Origin: Aphis gossypii
Taxonomy: Eukaryota > Arthropoda > Insecta > Hemiptera > Aphididae
DNA: 64,000 nucleotides
Assembly: GCF_020184175.1 (NCBI RefSeq)
Contig: NC_065531.1
Span: 71,890,604 to 71,954,603, forward strand
Direction: 5' to 3'
The position numbers and the translations under genes are program-made. Below the pieces are notes generated by a model. It did no database searches. It was given only the letters and a program-made list of their open reading frames with translations, and was not told where the DNA came from. The first letter of the stretch is position 1, and each line of letters begins with the position of its first letter. This document shows, piece by piece, positions 1-15,000 of the stretch.

Positions 1-3000
1 TTCGGGTGTGGCCGGAGTATTCCCCGAAAGTGACAATGTGGAAGAATTGAAAGATCTGCTTTTCAGTAAGCAGAACGGGGTTACGTTAGATTCGAGACGT
101 TGGCCATTAGGTGAGATAAATATTACGATTGATATTTATGTTATTTGAGTTGCACGATTAGTATTAACTGTTGATTAACGCCGTACTCGATAAGTCTGTA
201 ACTAAAATGTAGAATTTTCTCGTTCTGCCGTTATAACTGTTATTTTCTAATGCTTAATGAATCATATATGTCATAATAAACTATACGGTAGAATGGATAA
301 ATACCGGTCAATGGGGAATACCAGACACCGGTTGCAAATAATTTCGCAAAACTATTATCTTTGGAATTATACGAATACTTTGGATTAGTTAATAATGATA
401 TCGAAATCACATATTTAACACGAAGTGATTATCATATGATTTTTATTTCTCGTCAAAAATACGTTAACAATTTTTCTCATATTTCACTTGAAAAAATCAA
501 AAATGTCAACATCATTATAAGGTTAGACTTTTACGGGTTTTTCATTTAATTGTAATGTAATATAATCCAATATAGTATGTGTTTATACTCTCAAACTAGT
601 TTTAATATAAATATTTATAACGTGATGTCATAATATTGCTAACTTGTTATAATTTTTTACAAGTACATATTTGATTTCTCGCTTAGGTGACTGATATTAC
701 CTCATTCGCCCTTAAAGATTTCTCCCTACTTACAAAATACAAAACATTTTACTTTATTATGCTATACACATATGTATAACAATTTTATTTTATTTTGTTT
801 TAAATGTAGTATTTGAAAAATTTATTTGAATTAACTGGTGCAACAATTAATTATGTACTATCATTAACTAAGGAGATATAGTTAAACAACTATTGGTTCC
901 TTCGTTGAGTACATCCTTAATAACATAATATTTTACATTTTTATTTTAATTGTGTTCAAAAACCAATCACCAACTTCTGGATGAAATACCTTACTGATAA
1001 TAATAAAATTTTTCCAAGTGTTTTGTTAGTTTACTCAGTATAATTATCAGATATAAAAAAATAGGTTATTACCCAGTATAAAATAACTTATTAATGTTCA
1101 AATACATATTTATACATCAAAATTAATATTATAATTTAAATAAGTTAAATACTTACAAGTATAACCTAACCTTACAAGCTATTCTACTATACTATCCGGT
1201 ATTTTTGATATTTTAGAATACTGGTATAACGGATTTGGTAATTATACCGAGAATAGTTACCAAAAGATAGTTACCGAGAATTAAGTATTATTATAATCGA
1301 TCCTGATAGTAAACAAATTCGAAAAAAAATTAAATACCATTAGCTCTAGAATAATTAGCATAACAGATAGGTGTATTTTTTATTAAAACTATTTAAAATT
1401 TAATAGAAAAAAATTGTTTATGTGTTATAACTTCTAACAACTTGTATCACATACCTATATAAAACTTATACTAAATGATCGAAAAAACAAATTTAGTTCA
1501 TGAATCTTATTCTTAATAGCTATTCTGTATAGTCCATTTACCAATTAAAAAAAAAAGTGTTGTCTTCGGAAAAATTTGAAAACTAAGATTTCTAGTTATT
1601 ATTATAGGTATCTTTGATTAGTACAATAGTTTCATAGTTTTCATCTATGAAATATCAAATACTACCTTATTGTACTATACAATAAATAGAATAGATAATA
1701 TGACTAGTTGTATGAAAAATCGTCTACTTTAGTATTTGAATAACATTTTGGACAAATCATCAGGGGCGGCTCGTCAGGGGAGACTTTGAGACTGAGTCTC
1801 CCCCTTAAAAAAACCCAGTTACTTGTAAATAATAATTAATTAAAATAATAATGCATAAAAATATTTTTATTCGAATTGAAAATATAATATTATATAATTT
1901 ATATCGTTTTCTTTGTTTATTATTATAAATTGAAAGCAACCAAGTCTAAAACCTTTAAATAGTTATTTTAATAGAAATGCTATTTTAGTTTTATCGATGA
2001 CGGTGACGGTCGCCGTTACAGTGAAACTGCCGCCCGACAGTTTCAATCATAACATGTAAAATGGTACGGCCGGTTTGATGGAGGGCCGGAGGGGGCAGGG
2101 AGAATAAGCTGCGTATTATAGACTCTATTGAGACTGGGTTCACGTTCACCGTTCACGACAATAATTGCCGTACCGCGCGCCGTTCTTAGTCGCTGTCATA
2201 ATTTAATGCATTTTTATGATTTAATAACTATAACACGTTTACTACAGGGTTTTATACTATCTTCTATTTGATATTTGTTATATTTCTAATTATTTTAAAA
2301 ATGCAAAAAGACAATATAATAGACATATTATTAACTAGTGGTTTTAATACTTTAACTTACGAACAAAAAAATCAAATTAAACTTAAAAATATTAACTAAA
2401 TATGTAATACTATAATATTATTAGATTTTCAATAACAGGGTTTTTCTTGTTCGTTTTTGTACGTAGTTTATGTTAAATAATTTTAAGTCTCCCCAGAATA
2501 TTAACTCACGAGCCGCTACTGCAAATCATGTACCATTAAATCATTAGCTCAATATATTAATGGGCGGTTTTTATTTGGGTGGATGAACCAAGATTACACA
2601 TCGTTCGAAATTTGAAATTTATACATATAGTTTAAGTGAAATTTTTAATTTATACGGATCACTAATACATCTAATACATTATTTGGTGAGCTTTTATATA
2701 TATTATATTCATAATATATATTTATGACATTTATATGGACTAATACGTTCTCCTTCCCATTTTTAGAGATTTAGTACTTTCAGTTAACTCTAAATTGTAT
2801 GGTTAATTTTAATATTATCATATATCTAATGTATTATAATATTATAACTATTTTGTATTCTTATTTATATTATTATACTCATTATAATTATGATCATTAT
2901 ATTATATCTTGAACCAAATTTAGACTAAAATTAAATGTAAATAAATGTTCTTTCATTTGATTTAAAATGAAAAATGTATCATAATTTTATAAACATTGCT

Positions 3001-6000
3001 TTACAATGTCGCTCACCTCAAATTAACTTTATAAATTTGCGGCTCTCAAAGTTAAGTTTAGTGTGGGCATTTCTGATATATAGTTAGAACATAAAAACCA
3101 CATGTTTTTTCTCCATCTTAGTACAATATAACAAATTATTGTTCACTATATTTTTTTGTAAATTGGTTTTAAGTTTTCTAAAATATAGTTATCAGTTTAT
3201 CATCTATCTATCGATATTAAATAATATGTAGTTGTAGTATAAATATTATAAAAGTTGTAGTATAAATGTGTTACTTTCTTATCATTCAATAAATTTATAA
3301 ATTAGCCTAAACGATCGGTGAATTTCTCGATCAAATGATTACATGCTTTACTCGGGTCATTCACCCAAATTAATGACGTCCATATTAATTCCTTTTAGCG
3401 ATTGTTTAGAAAACCCGACAATAGCATCTTATTATATCATATTACACATGTATATAATACTGTTTATAATATTCTTGTATACTATTTACATTATAATGAC
3501 AACAGTAAAAAAATTTTCCTTTTATGTATACATTTTTTTATTATTATTGTGATAAAGTAAATTCATTTAACATGTAAACACTATAAACCTATTATACCTA
3601 ATATTTAAGTATATTTAATACATTTTAGTGAGTATGATTAATATTAAATTAATAATAGTTTAAAAAGGAAAATATTGTTCATAGAACATTTGAAAATGTT
3701 TGATTGGTTTTGTTTTCAGATGAGTATGGGGTAAAATCCGGAGTAGGTAAAGTAAAGTCTATTGATCGATTTGACAACGTTTTCTTCAACATGCATGGAA
3801 AGTTATGTGAATGTTCTGAGACTGTAATTAAGTTGAATTTGGAGAGATCTGTAGAAGCTATTATCGATGGAGGTTAGTATTGTGCCATTATGTTATAATA
3901 TAATCAAAACATATTATACATACAAATATAATAATATTATTAAATAAATAGTAATAAGTATTTAAATTGTATTCTTTTTAATGATATATTATTAAAATGT
4001 TATTTATTTCAACCCTTAAAGCAATTAAAATTTAAAACTATATAAATGTTCAACTAAAAAATAATATGCTTTTTAAAAATATTAAAGATACATAGACATG
4101 ATTTTTAGAAAACTTGAAATTTTAATAAAGTCGAGCACAATTCATACTGAAACCAAAAAATCAAAAAATTTACAAGCATACTTTTTAAAGACATTTAAAT
4201 TTCAAGTTTGGACTAAATTAAATATTTAAACAACAAATAACGATTTCAATTATTTTATTTTAGTTCATTATTCGTTGAGATTTAAAAATTTTAATATACC
4301 TTAATAATTTAATAATTCAAAATTTTCTGTAAAAAATAATTCTATCGCATTACTAATTGTAAAATAAATTACTTTAGTAGCAATATACAATATATATTAT
4401 GACAAAACATTTTAAGTTATTATAATATAATATGTTTATAGGCTATCAAAATAGTTATATCTTTTATTTTCATATGTAATGATTTAACACAAACGTAACA
4501 GTTCCATGTTCAATGACGAGATACTCCTATTGTATAACAAAATGATTACCTGTAACTTTTTTTCGTTATTCACACAAATTAAATTTTTTTTCCTACCATA
4601 GTATTAACTAAATTCGATTCTCTACTATAAAATTACTCTTGGCTTATAATCTAAACACAAATGTGATTTAATCTTGAATATTTTTTGATGAGCCAAATGT
4701 CTAGTTAAAAATCTGAATATATTTTTTTATATTATGTTCAACAATGTAATATCGTTTGAATAAAAGTGAAACACCGCAGTGTCTACTCCTTATATCCCAA
4801 CGGTATCAGCGTTTTTGATAAATAATTGATAAAAAAAGTTCAACATTTAGGATAATTATTAAATGATTATTAAATCGTGATTATAGTCTATATAATTTTG
4901 CTGGATGTATTATTTATAGCAACTAATTTATAGTGTTTATTAAAAATAATTATAAATATATTTTCTTAGGTATGAATCCGGGAGATTTATATGACACAAA
5001 CACGGCAGTATTCACATGCTCTTCGGGTAGCGAAACTGATACGATTGCAATGTTTGACGAATCGAAGTTAGGATTTGCTATAGTTGGTCACAACAAGGCC
5101 ATGCAAGCCAACAGACTTTCGTACGCTTTAAATTTGAATGGTGAGTATTCCGTTTTCTTTTCATTACGTAAAAACAATTGATACGGTTTAACGAGTGATT
5201 ATTTAATTATTGTTTTATTTCTATTATGTTTGAAAAATATATAATAATTAGTGTATATAATGGGAATACATTTAGGCCAATAGTAATTAAAATGGTTTAC
5301 TGTTTCATTTAATATAGGCCCTAGTTTCACAATATTTTCGTCGTTTACTGGTGGTGTGGACGCAATAGTAATGGCTAAACACATGATTGAAAAGGGCCAT
5401 ATCAGAACCGCTATCATTGGAGGTTGTAATTTAGTACAAAGACCAAATTTATCACTTCAGTTAAAAGGTTTAGGAGTTCTAAATGACGGGATAGAGACGC
5501 GGTCGTTTAGCGAAGATGGTAAGTACAATATATTCACTTATATTATCGGTTATAATGAAATCCGTACGTTGATATTATAGCTAAATAACAATTTGAATTT
5601 TTTTTGTATATTTTTTATTAGCGGATGGTTTCAACAGGTCCGAATCGTGCGTGGCCATTTTACTACAAAACTCGTTAGACGCAAAACGATCATATGGCAC
5701 GATAATGAGTGTAAAAATGGAACAGTACGGAGACCTCAGAGGAGTATTTACCAATTACTCTTCTGAACATTATAAAAAAATTATAATGGAAGCATATGAA
5801 GAAGCCGGAATAGATCCCGCTAATGTAGCGTATATTGAAGCTGATGGATGTGCAATTAAGGTATTTAAAATGTATTATATTTTATCTTTTAAAGTATATG
5901 CATCAAAAATACATATATACTCATAATTCAATATAATATTACACTAATTTTAGAATGTAGATGCAATGGAGTTAGATATAATAAAAGATATATTTTGTCC

Positions 6001-9000
6001 ACCCCACCGAAAAGAACCCTTGAAGATCGGTTCAGTGAAAAGCAATTTAGGCCACACTGATGCTTCAGCTGGTCTTGTTTCAATAGTTAAATCAATCATC
6101 GCAATGGACACTGGTTTTATACCTCCTAATATAAATTATAACGCCCCAAACAGTCAATCAGACGCTCTTACATCTGGAAAATTACAGGTAGCTTAATTTA
6201 ATTGAATACACTTTTATTTATAGAAGGCACACAAAATTATACGAATATTTTTAGTTATTGAAAATTCAATAACAAATTTCAATAAATTAATCGTTTTTAA
6301 ATGACAAAATATAATAAATTCTGTTATAAATAGTATTTTATGATTTCACATGAATATTGTTTAAAATATATTCTAAGATAATAAATGTAAACTATATTTT
6401 TAGGTTGTCACAGAAAAAACTCCGTTAAATGGTGATTTCATAGGTTTAAATATTTTCGGTAGAACAGGAAATTATGGTCATGTTATTTTGAAAAGGTATA
6501 ACAAACAAAAGAAGAGAATTTATGCAAAAGATGAAATGTTTGATGATGGTTTACCGAGATTAATTCTTGTTTCTGGACGTAGTGATGCTGGAGTCAGGAA
6601 AACAATAAAAACTGTATGATTTAATTAGATATTTAAACTTTAGGTAGTATATTATTTATATCATGTGAATATTTTTCTTTTCGTCTATAGATTGAAAGTT
6701 ATAATGTTGATGAAGAATATACATCGTTACTACATAAAGTGTTTTCCAAAAACATAAGTGCTCATTTCTCCCGAAGTTTCTTCCTTATTCCTACACCGGG
6801 CCCGTGGAGAGAAAAAGACGTTTACGTAAGCAAAATCTAACTTAAAATCCCTTTTTTTTTGTATCTACCAACCTACTTGATACTTATGTCAATATATGTT
6901 TTTTAGCCGATTACGAATGAAAAACCTCAAGTGTGGTTCGTGTTCTCCGGTATGGGGTCACAATGGTTAGGTATGGGTGCACAGTTGTTACGAATACCAA
7001 TTTTCGCTAAAGCAATTGAAAAGTGTGACACTGTCCTACGTCCGTTTGGTATCGATATAGTGAACATTATAACAAGCCTAGATCCGACGTTGTTTGACAA
7101 CATATTGAATTCGTTTGTCGGCATATCTGCAATTCAGGTATGTGAACAATTTTCCAAACCTATAATTAATACTTGATTAATACCAACATTTATTAACGAT
7201 TTTTATTCTACAATAGTTAAGCTATATTTTATACATAAAATTAATTTAATCATTAATACAATTTTTACCTGTGTTATGAAGATTTTTAAAATGATTTTCA
7301 ATGAACACGTTATAATATACGTATCAATAACCATTCCCTAATTGATGTAGGTATAATAAGTTATATACATTTTTCTAAAGTATTCGAAACATTCATACTA
7401 TTGTTATAAGTTTGAGTCAATTGAGACAATAAGGTTTAAAGAACCTTTTATTTCAAAACTCAAATTTTTCATAGAATATAAAAAGCAAAAGTCAAAGTTT
7501 ATAGAATCCCTTTCAACATTATAACAAGTTTTTTTCAATGTCCTCTCACATGTTATATTCAAATATGTTTCATTATTATTAGTATTGACTCATTTCATTG
7601 GTTAAATTACTTTTTAGTTACCCACTTAATGTTAGTAAATTGTATGTATTAGAAACATTTTTAATTTTTAACTGTTAGTTTAAATAAATAAATAAATATA
7701 TTATTCAATTATAGAAATGATTGAATTTTATAAGAAAAATGCATTTTAAACTATTATGTATATACTAGTGTTGCATTGGTCGTCTTACCTCGACAGATCG
7801 ACACTTGTGCTTTTCATAATAATACATTATTAATACTATAAATAACTGTCACTTTACCCAATGCTTGTTGGTATTTATTATAGATTGGTTTAGTAGACAT
7901 CTTGAGGGCTTTGGACATTGAACCGGATGGTATGATCGGACATTCTGTCGGTGAACTGGGTTGCGCTTACGCCGACGGCTGTTTCACCGCTGAAGAGATG
8001 ATAATGGCTGCGTACGCCCGGGGTCGAGCCTCCGTGGATACAAAACTTCCAGATGGCATGATGGCAGCCGTAGGTCTTGGTTATCAGTCTATCAAGAATA
8101 GGTTACCATCTGATATAGATGTGGCGTGTCACAACTCGAACGAGAGCTGCACACTATCCGGACCCACCAAAAGCGTGATGGAATTCGTCGAGAAGCTCAA
8201 ATCGGAAAAAGTTTTCGCAAAGATGGTCAACGTTTCGAATATTTCGTTCCACAGCCGGTATATACAGCCAGCAGCTCCGACATTACTCGAATACTTGACT
8301 AAAGTGTGTTATTAACAACACTTTTTGGGACTTAATTGAAACAAATTTTAACGGGTTTTCAGATTTTGCCGAATCCAAAACCAAGATCATCGCGATGGCT
8401 CAGTACTTCTGTACCGGAGTCCGATTGGGACACGGATTTGGCTCGTTACTGTTCTGCAGAATATCACACTAACAACCTTCTGAGTCCCGTGCTTTTTGAG
8501 GAAACGTGTGTGCACATACCGAGCAATGCCGTTGTTATCGAGATCGCACCGCATGGTCTACTCCAGGCTATACTTAAAAGATCAAGGACCGACGTGACCC
8601 ACATTCCACTAACTCAAAGAGTATTCGGAGATTCTGTTAGATATTTGTTGACTGCAATCGGCAAGTAAGTAAACATCAAATGTCTATGATTCAAGTCACT
8701 TCTTATTTCATCAGATATTTTAAAATTTAAACCGTTGATTTTTAAAACATCATTGATTTTAAAAGATAACAATTAGTATTGACATGTCTTATTATAACAA
8801 GGCTATTTCTTCAACTCGGTTACTTCCATTAAGTATAATACTACATTTTTTAAAATTAGTGGCTAAAAGATATTTAAGTTTATGTTTAAAAGCTTAAACA
8901 ATGATTTTTTTTATTTTTCGTATTATTGATTAATATTATTTATTTTATACAGTATTGTTTACATCGTTTTTAAATAAGATTTAGTTGTTGAACGCATATT

Positions 9001-12000
9001 AAAATTAATGTTTTAATTAATACGATTATATGAGATATTGAACTCTTTTATATCAAAGTTACAGTTTTTATATATACCAATATAAATTAATAGTTAAAAA
9101 TGTAAAAATGCAAATTAAAAAATATTTTTTTTTTTAGGATATATTGTAATGGATTAAATCCAAACATTGAAATGTTTTATAAGCCCGTAAATTATCCAGT
9201 AGCTAGCGGTACTCCACCATTGCATACTTTGTTGTCGTGGAATCACGAAGAAATATGGTCAACTATAGACGTGACAATACTGGTACGTATAACAATATTC
9301 AATAAAAAAAATATATATATTTTAAAAACATAAATTCATATTCATATAAAATAAATACACAAAATTCAATATCGAAATTATAAAAACTACAGATAAAAAA
9401 GAATAAAGGTGAGAGACTTATTTCGCTATCGCCTTCTACAAACAGTTCAATCGAAGAATACGAAATACACGGCCGTCACGTTCTTCCGCTCTCAGCTCTA
9501 TTGGTATGTATACTCGTATATAAATATGTAAAACTAAAATCTAAAAATAATAGTAAGGAGTACCTATATTCCCTAGGCCCTATAAACTAAAATACACTAG
9601 GTTTACTCTCAGGCTGTGCTCTATGTGTCAAAACGATCACTTACGCCGTATCCGTTTTCTTTAGTTTTACACCTGGGAATCATTCAATAAATTACGTGAA
9701 GAATCCCACATGAACATACCCGTTGTCTTTCAAGATGTTCATTATTATCAACACGTTGTGATAAACAAAATGCGTAAGTAAGATATTATGTTTAGCGTAG
9801 TAAAGTAAGTCAAAACAATGATAAATCCATTAACTTTGCTTCCTAAATCGTAAATACAATATCGTATTAGGTACGCAAGTAATTTATTTTGATGTTTTAT
9901 TTTGGCGGTGGTTTTGTTTTAGAATCCAGTGATTTATGTACTGCAATACAGAGTGGAACTGGGCGCTTTGAAGTGTGCTTAAACAATGTAATTGTGTTAT
10001 CCGGATACATATTTGTACTTGACCGTCTGAAGTACAAAAAAAATGAAACCGCGATACAGGAAAACAACGGCAGCGATAACTATCCCCGTATAATATCACT
10101 AAGTCACGACGAGGTCTATTCAAGTCTCGAACAGTTCGGCTACAGTGTTGGTGACGTTTTTAAGACGATTCGGCACGCAGACATTTATGAAGATAGTATG
10201 CGAAAAATAAACATAATGTTATTTTAATATGTATTACTAAGTACCAATAAACAATCAATGTTAGAAACCGATGACAATTTCATCGATTTCAGTTTGAATT
10301 ATTCTAACGTTTATTATTTTCTCCAATGTTTCATAATTAAAAAAAAAAAAACGAAGTTCTAACTAATTTTTAATCCTTTCAAATACTGTTACCGAGCTTA
10401 TGCTTAATTTCTGAACTATCAATTCTATACATATGCATCCCAAATACAACCTGATGATTTATTTTAAATTCATTTTTCAGGACTGGAAGCAGATATATCA
10501 TGGGACAATAATTGGATACACTATCTGGATGCCACACTGCAGCTGGCAACAGTGCATCATGTGGAGAAACGCGGGGAACTCGTGATTCCGGTATCAATTC
10601 AAGAAATATGCATCGATCCATCCCTGTTGGAAGGAACTTCAGGACCAATAGGTAAAATCTACGACAACTGTTTTAAGGTTTAGTTATTAAAAATGCGTAT
10701 ATATAACAATATATATATACCTATTCTAAAAATATTATAGACAAGTAGGTAAAAATTATAGCTGTTTTACAACATGAAATATTTATGGTTAAACAAGTCA
10801 CGGTTTCTATTTTAAATAAATATAAAATACTATAAAACAATATTATTATAGAGTCTAAATTAAGATAATGATTAGTTCATATTGATTTCTGGTTCACTAG
10901 TATACGACAATAAGTTTTATATTTGAAAGAAAAGTTTTTGGAATATTTCTATTTTTCATAAAATTACAAAAATAAAAAATCAGGAAAGTAACTCTGATAT
11001 TTATTGTAGGTATCATAATATGTACTTATTTATTGAATAAGTAAATAGATGTTATAAATTTTTAATTCCGAAATAATCAGTCACTTATATGGACATTTTA
11101 CAATATCTATATATTTACATGGCTATTTATAATTTATTTTTCTATTAATAATAGTTTAGATTTAACTAATTTTCAAATAAGTTATCATAATATTACACAA
11201 TAATAATTGTGCATAATATAACACTAGCTGTTATCCTTTCGTATCGTAGAAGAGAGTGAATAAGTTCATGGTAAAATAATTAAAAATGATCTAAAATTTT
11301 GAATATTAATTCATTGTATATAGAACAAAATAATATGTGAAAAATGGTTCAAGTTCCTACAAATATTACTAATTTTTGAATTACAACAAATAACTAAAAT
11401 AGTTTTTTTTTTTTTGTTAAAGTATCTAAAAATATTTAATTTTGTCTAAATTTGAGCTTGAAATCTTTTAAAAAATATTATTCAACTACGTATTTTAAAT
11501 TGTCATAAAAAAAATGTTTTAAGGATCTTTTATTTAATTAATTTATGAATATTTCATAATTATATTTAAATATTAATGTAGATTTTGCTGCGCAATACAA
11601 TATATTTACCAATGAAGTGACGTGCGAAGGCATCAAGATTTCTCTACCTTGTTTCGAAGTATTACCATTGGATCCGTTGGTGAAGTCAACGTTCCAGCTT
11701 AGAGAACAGGGTTTAATCGATCTATCCAATCCCAATATCAAAGTAAGCTATATTAGTATGTAATATGCTATTATCTGAGAAAAACTCAAAACTAAAGGGA
11801 GATAAAATAGGAAATTTACTATAATTTTAAAAATGTATTATTAAATTTTTTTTTTAGAAATATAAATTGCCTCATAAAAACTTATGGATATTGAAAAAAA
11901 AACATATTAATTTTCACAAATATTTGTTTTTTTTTTTAAATGGAAATAATAGTCATTATATTATTATCACAATACCAATTTTATTATTTTACTATTTTAT

Positions 12001-15000
12001 ATTGACTAAATTGTTTCAAAAAATATTGGTAATTTTAATTATAATAAATAATCTAACGACATCGACAAAATAATTAAATTTAATTAAATGGTTTTTCGTT
12101 TTTATAAATCAAACATTTTATTGGGTATAATACTTAAGTAATTATGTGAAATATGATAGTTATATGGACTTTAGCATGAATGTGTTCAATGAAACCTCAT
12201 ACAACACATTAAACTAATATTGCTCAAATGTATTTGTAGGCACCGATCGATTTTATAGACACGAGTATGGACTTAGCGCTTGAATTCAAACAGAGTGACG
12301 ATTTTGAAAATGTTTTCATATATCCTATGTACGATAGTCAAGACGCCGAGATGGGCAACTACTCCGATCACATTTTAAGAACCAAAGTACAGTGACTACA
12401 ATTTAGTACAATTTTAGCATACACTTTTGTTTCAGTTATTGTTAAATAGTAAAATATTGATTTTTAGGGTTCCGATTTGATGATGATTGATAACGATGAG
12501 CAACTAAATAGTTGTTCAGAAAATTCGCAGTATATCGTATTAACTAGACACGACAAATTATCGCACGCCATGAACTTGATAAAAAATAAAAGTCGTGTTC
12601 ATTTGGTCGTATTTTCAAATGGTCCTTTAACTGACAGTAATGATTTTACAGTGGTGCTGCAACAGAAATTTGGAAATTATTATTTGTCTTTATTAAAAAA
12701 GGTAACACTCGTAACCTGTTTATAATAAAAACAGTTGTACTTCCACAATGTTAAAGCAATTTAAATATATAACTGACAGAAAAGAATACAATTTTGAATT
12801 TATATTGAAAAGAATTATTTTTACAGGTTTTTAAAATTGATAGTGATGTTATTATACACAGATTGACTCCAGAAAATATAAACTGTAGTGATCAATTTCA
12901 AAATGTATTAACAAATTTTAAATCTTTAAATAAAACCGTTTACTTAGTGTCTAAAATTCAACCTGTAGATGGAATATTATCGCTGGTAAAAAAAACGAAT
13001 AAAATAAAACATTTTCGGTAAGTGGTAAAATTGGACTCATATAGGTACATTAAGTATAATACTTACAGAAGCATCGGTTTTTTTAGGTTTTTCTTCGTGT
13101 TGGATAATTCTGTTCCTGGATTTAGTACAAATAATCCATTTTATTCAAAACAACTTGCCAAAGACTTATTAGTGAACGTCTACCAAAATGGCCGATGGGT
13201 TACGTATAAGGAATTCAAATTCATGAATGTTATTAATACTCAAACATCGATGAAGAAAACACTTCTCGCTAACTTATCTAATATATCGTAAGTTTCTAAA
13301 TTGCATAATGTAAATAATTAGTTTTTATTACAACCTTTATTGATTGTAAATATATTATAGTGTTTATTTTGTAAATGAAAGGTGTTGATGCAAAAATTAC
13401 ATTTCAAGCTCATTATCATTTAAATTATTTAAAAATATAACTTAATTATATAACTAATAGAACAATACTAATTTTCAATCATATTTAAATACTAATGTAT
13501 AATACTGTCTGCTGTACAAAAAAAATGTATCATATCTTTTTTTTAAATGAGTAATAGTAATCTAAATACCTCTATTAGAGTAAATTTATTTTGAATTATT
13601 TGAAATTTTGAAACTAATGTTATTTTTAGTGAACGTTTAGGGGTTTCTTTTAAAAAATACAAGATCTATAATAATTTCTATAATGGATCATTAGATCACA
13701 TTTGATTACATAAACTATGTCAAATTATGGTTACATAAGATTAATTTAATGAGAAATTTTATTAAATTGATTATAGTTATCGTATTAATTTATACATAAC
13801 ACTATTACTTGTTACTATCATGTTAAACATTTTATTTGAATAATAGATTGAAAAATGTTTCTGTCAAGTATATCGGTTTGAATCCCCAAGACACGAGTAT
13901 CGATACGAAAAATAATAATGTCGAGTACGACGAACTAGGACCTATTGAGTACTCTGGTGTGGCGTCTAACGGATCTTTGGTGATGGGCATTGCGCCATTT
14001 ACACCAACGATTTCTGATATCACGGTTGATCCTATTCTATCCTGGACAGTTCCTAAAAACATGTCCCTCGAAGAAGCGTCGACCATTCCGGTACCATATT
14101 CAATGGTAAACATTACGTTTGTTTATTATTAAATTATTATTTAAGTTATTATTATTGTTTTTCTGTAACTAATATATCTGATAAATTACAGGCGTATTAC
14201 ATATTGATCGAAATTAGTAAGATAACCAATGAAGATTCAGTGCTGGTACATTCCGGATTAACTGCTATAGGTCGGGCTGCTATAGATGTATGTTTAGAAA
14301 AAAAATGTCAAGTATTTGTCACCGTATCGGATTCCAAACAAATGGAACTGTTAAAACAAAGATTTCCGTCGGTACGTACATACATTTTGTAAAGATTTGT
14401 ATTGTTTAACATATTGTACCTATACAGTTTTGAGTGTTTTGTAAAATTATTATGCTTACGAATTATAGCTTCCACATTCAAATGTAATAATTTACGACAA
14501 AGAAAATTTCGAAATTAAATTTCTCATGGCAAACAAAAAGATGAATGTAATTATTAACTGTCTGGACGGAGAAGATTTTCACGCTACCATACGAGTAATT
14601 GCGGATCATGGAAAATTCTTCCAACTGACCAAAAGCGATATGAAAAAGAAATATAAAATGGGTACAACAATATAATATAATAGCATTTATCTAACTTATG
14701 GATGTTAAATTTAACTATAATGTTACCCTTGTATGTTTTCAAAGGTTTGTTGAAATTTTTAAAAGACATATCGTTCTTTTCTGTGGGTATGGATAGAGTA
14801 ATCGCAGAATGTGAAGAAACGAAACAGACCATTCAATGTTTGATTGAGCGCGGCTTACAAAATGGCACAATTAAACCGTTTGATCGACATGTACTGGCCG
14901 GTGCGTGTACAGGAACTCAAGCTCTAGAGACCCTCGAGTAAGTAAAATTTTTATTGATAATATTATTATATTTATGGTGTAATTCGTAAGTTATCACTCG

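Noticed and set aside
361..549. Open frame upstream within copy A intron 1
   Set aside because: Lies in the intron, lacks similarity and has no equivalent in the B and C introns.
11867..12073. 68-codon open frame on the + strand
   Set aside because: It is inside an intron of copy A and consists of A+T-driven hydrophobic and Lys/Asn residues.
13832..14113. Minus-strand frame over an ER exon
   Set aside because: Antisense shadow of a well-supported exon of copy A (13847-14105).
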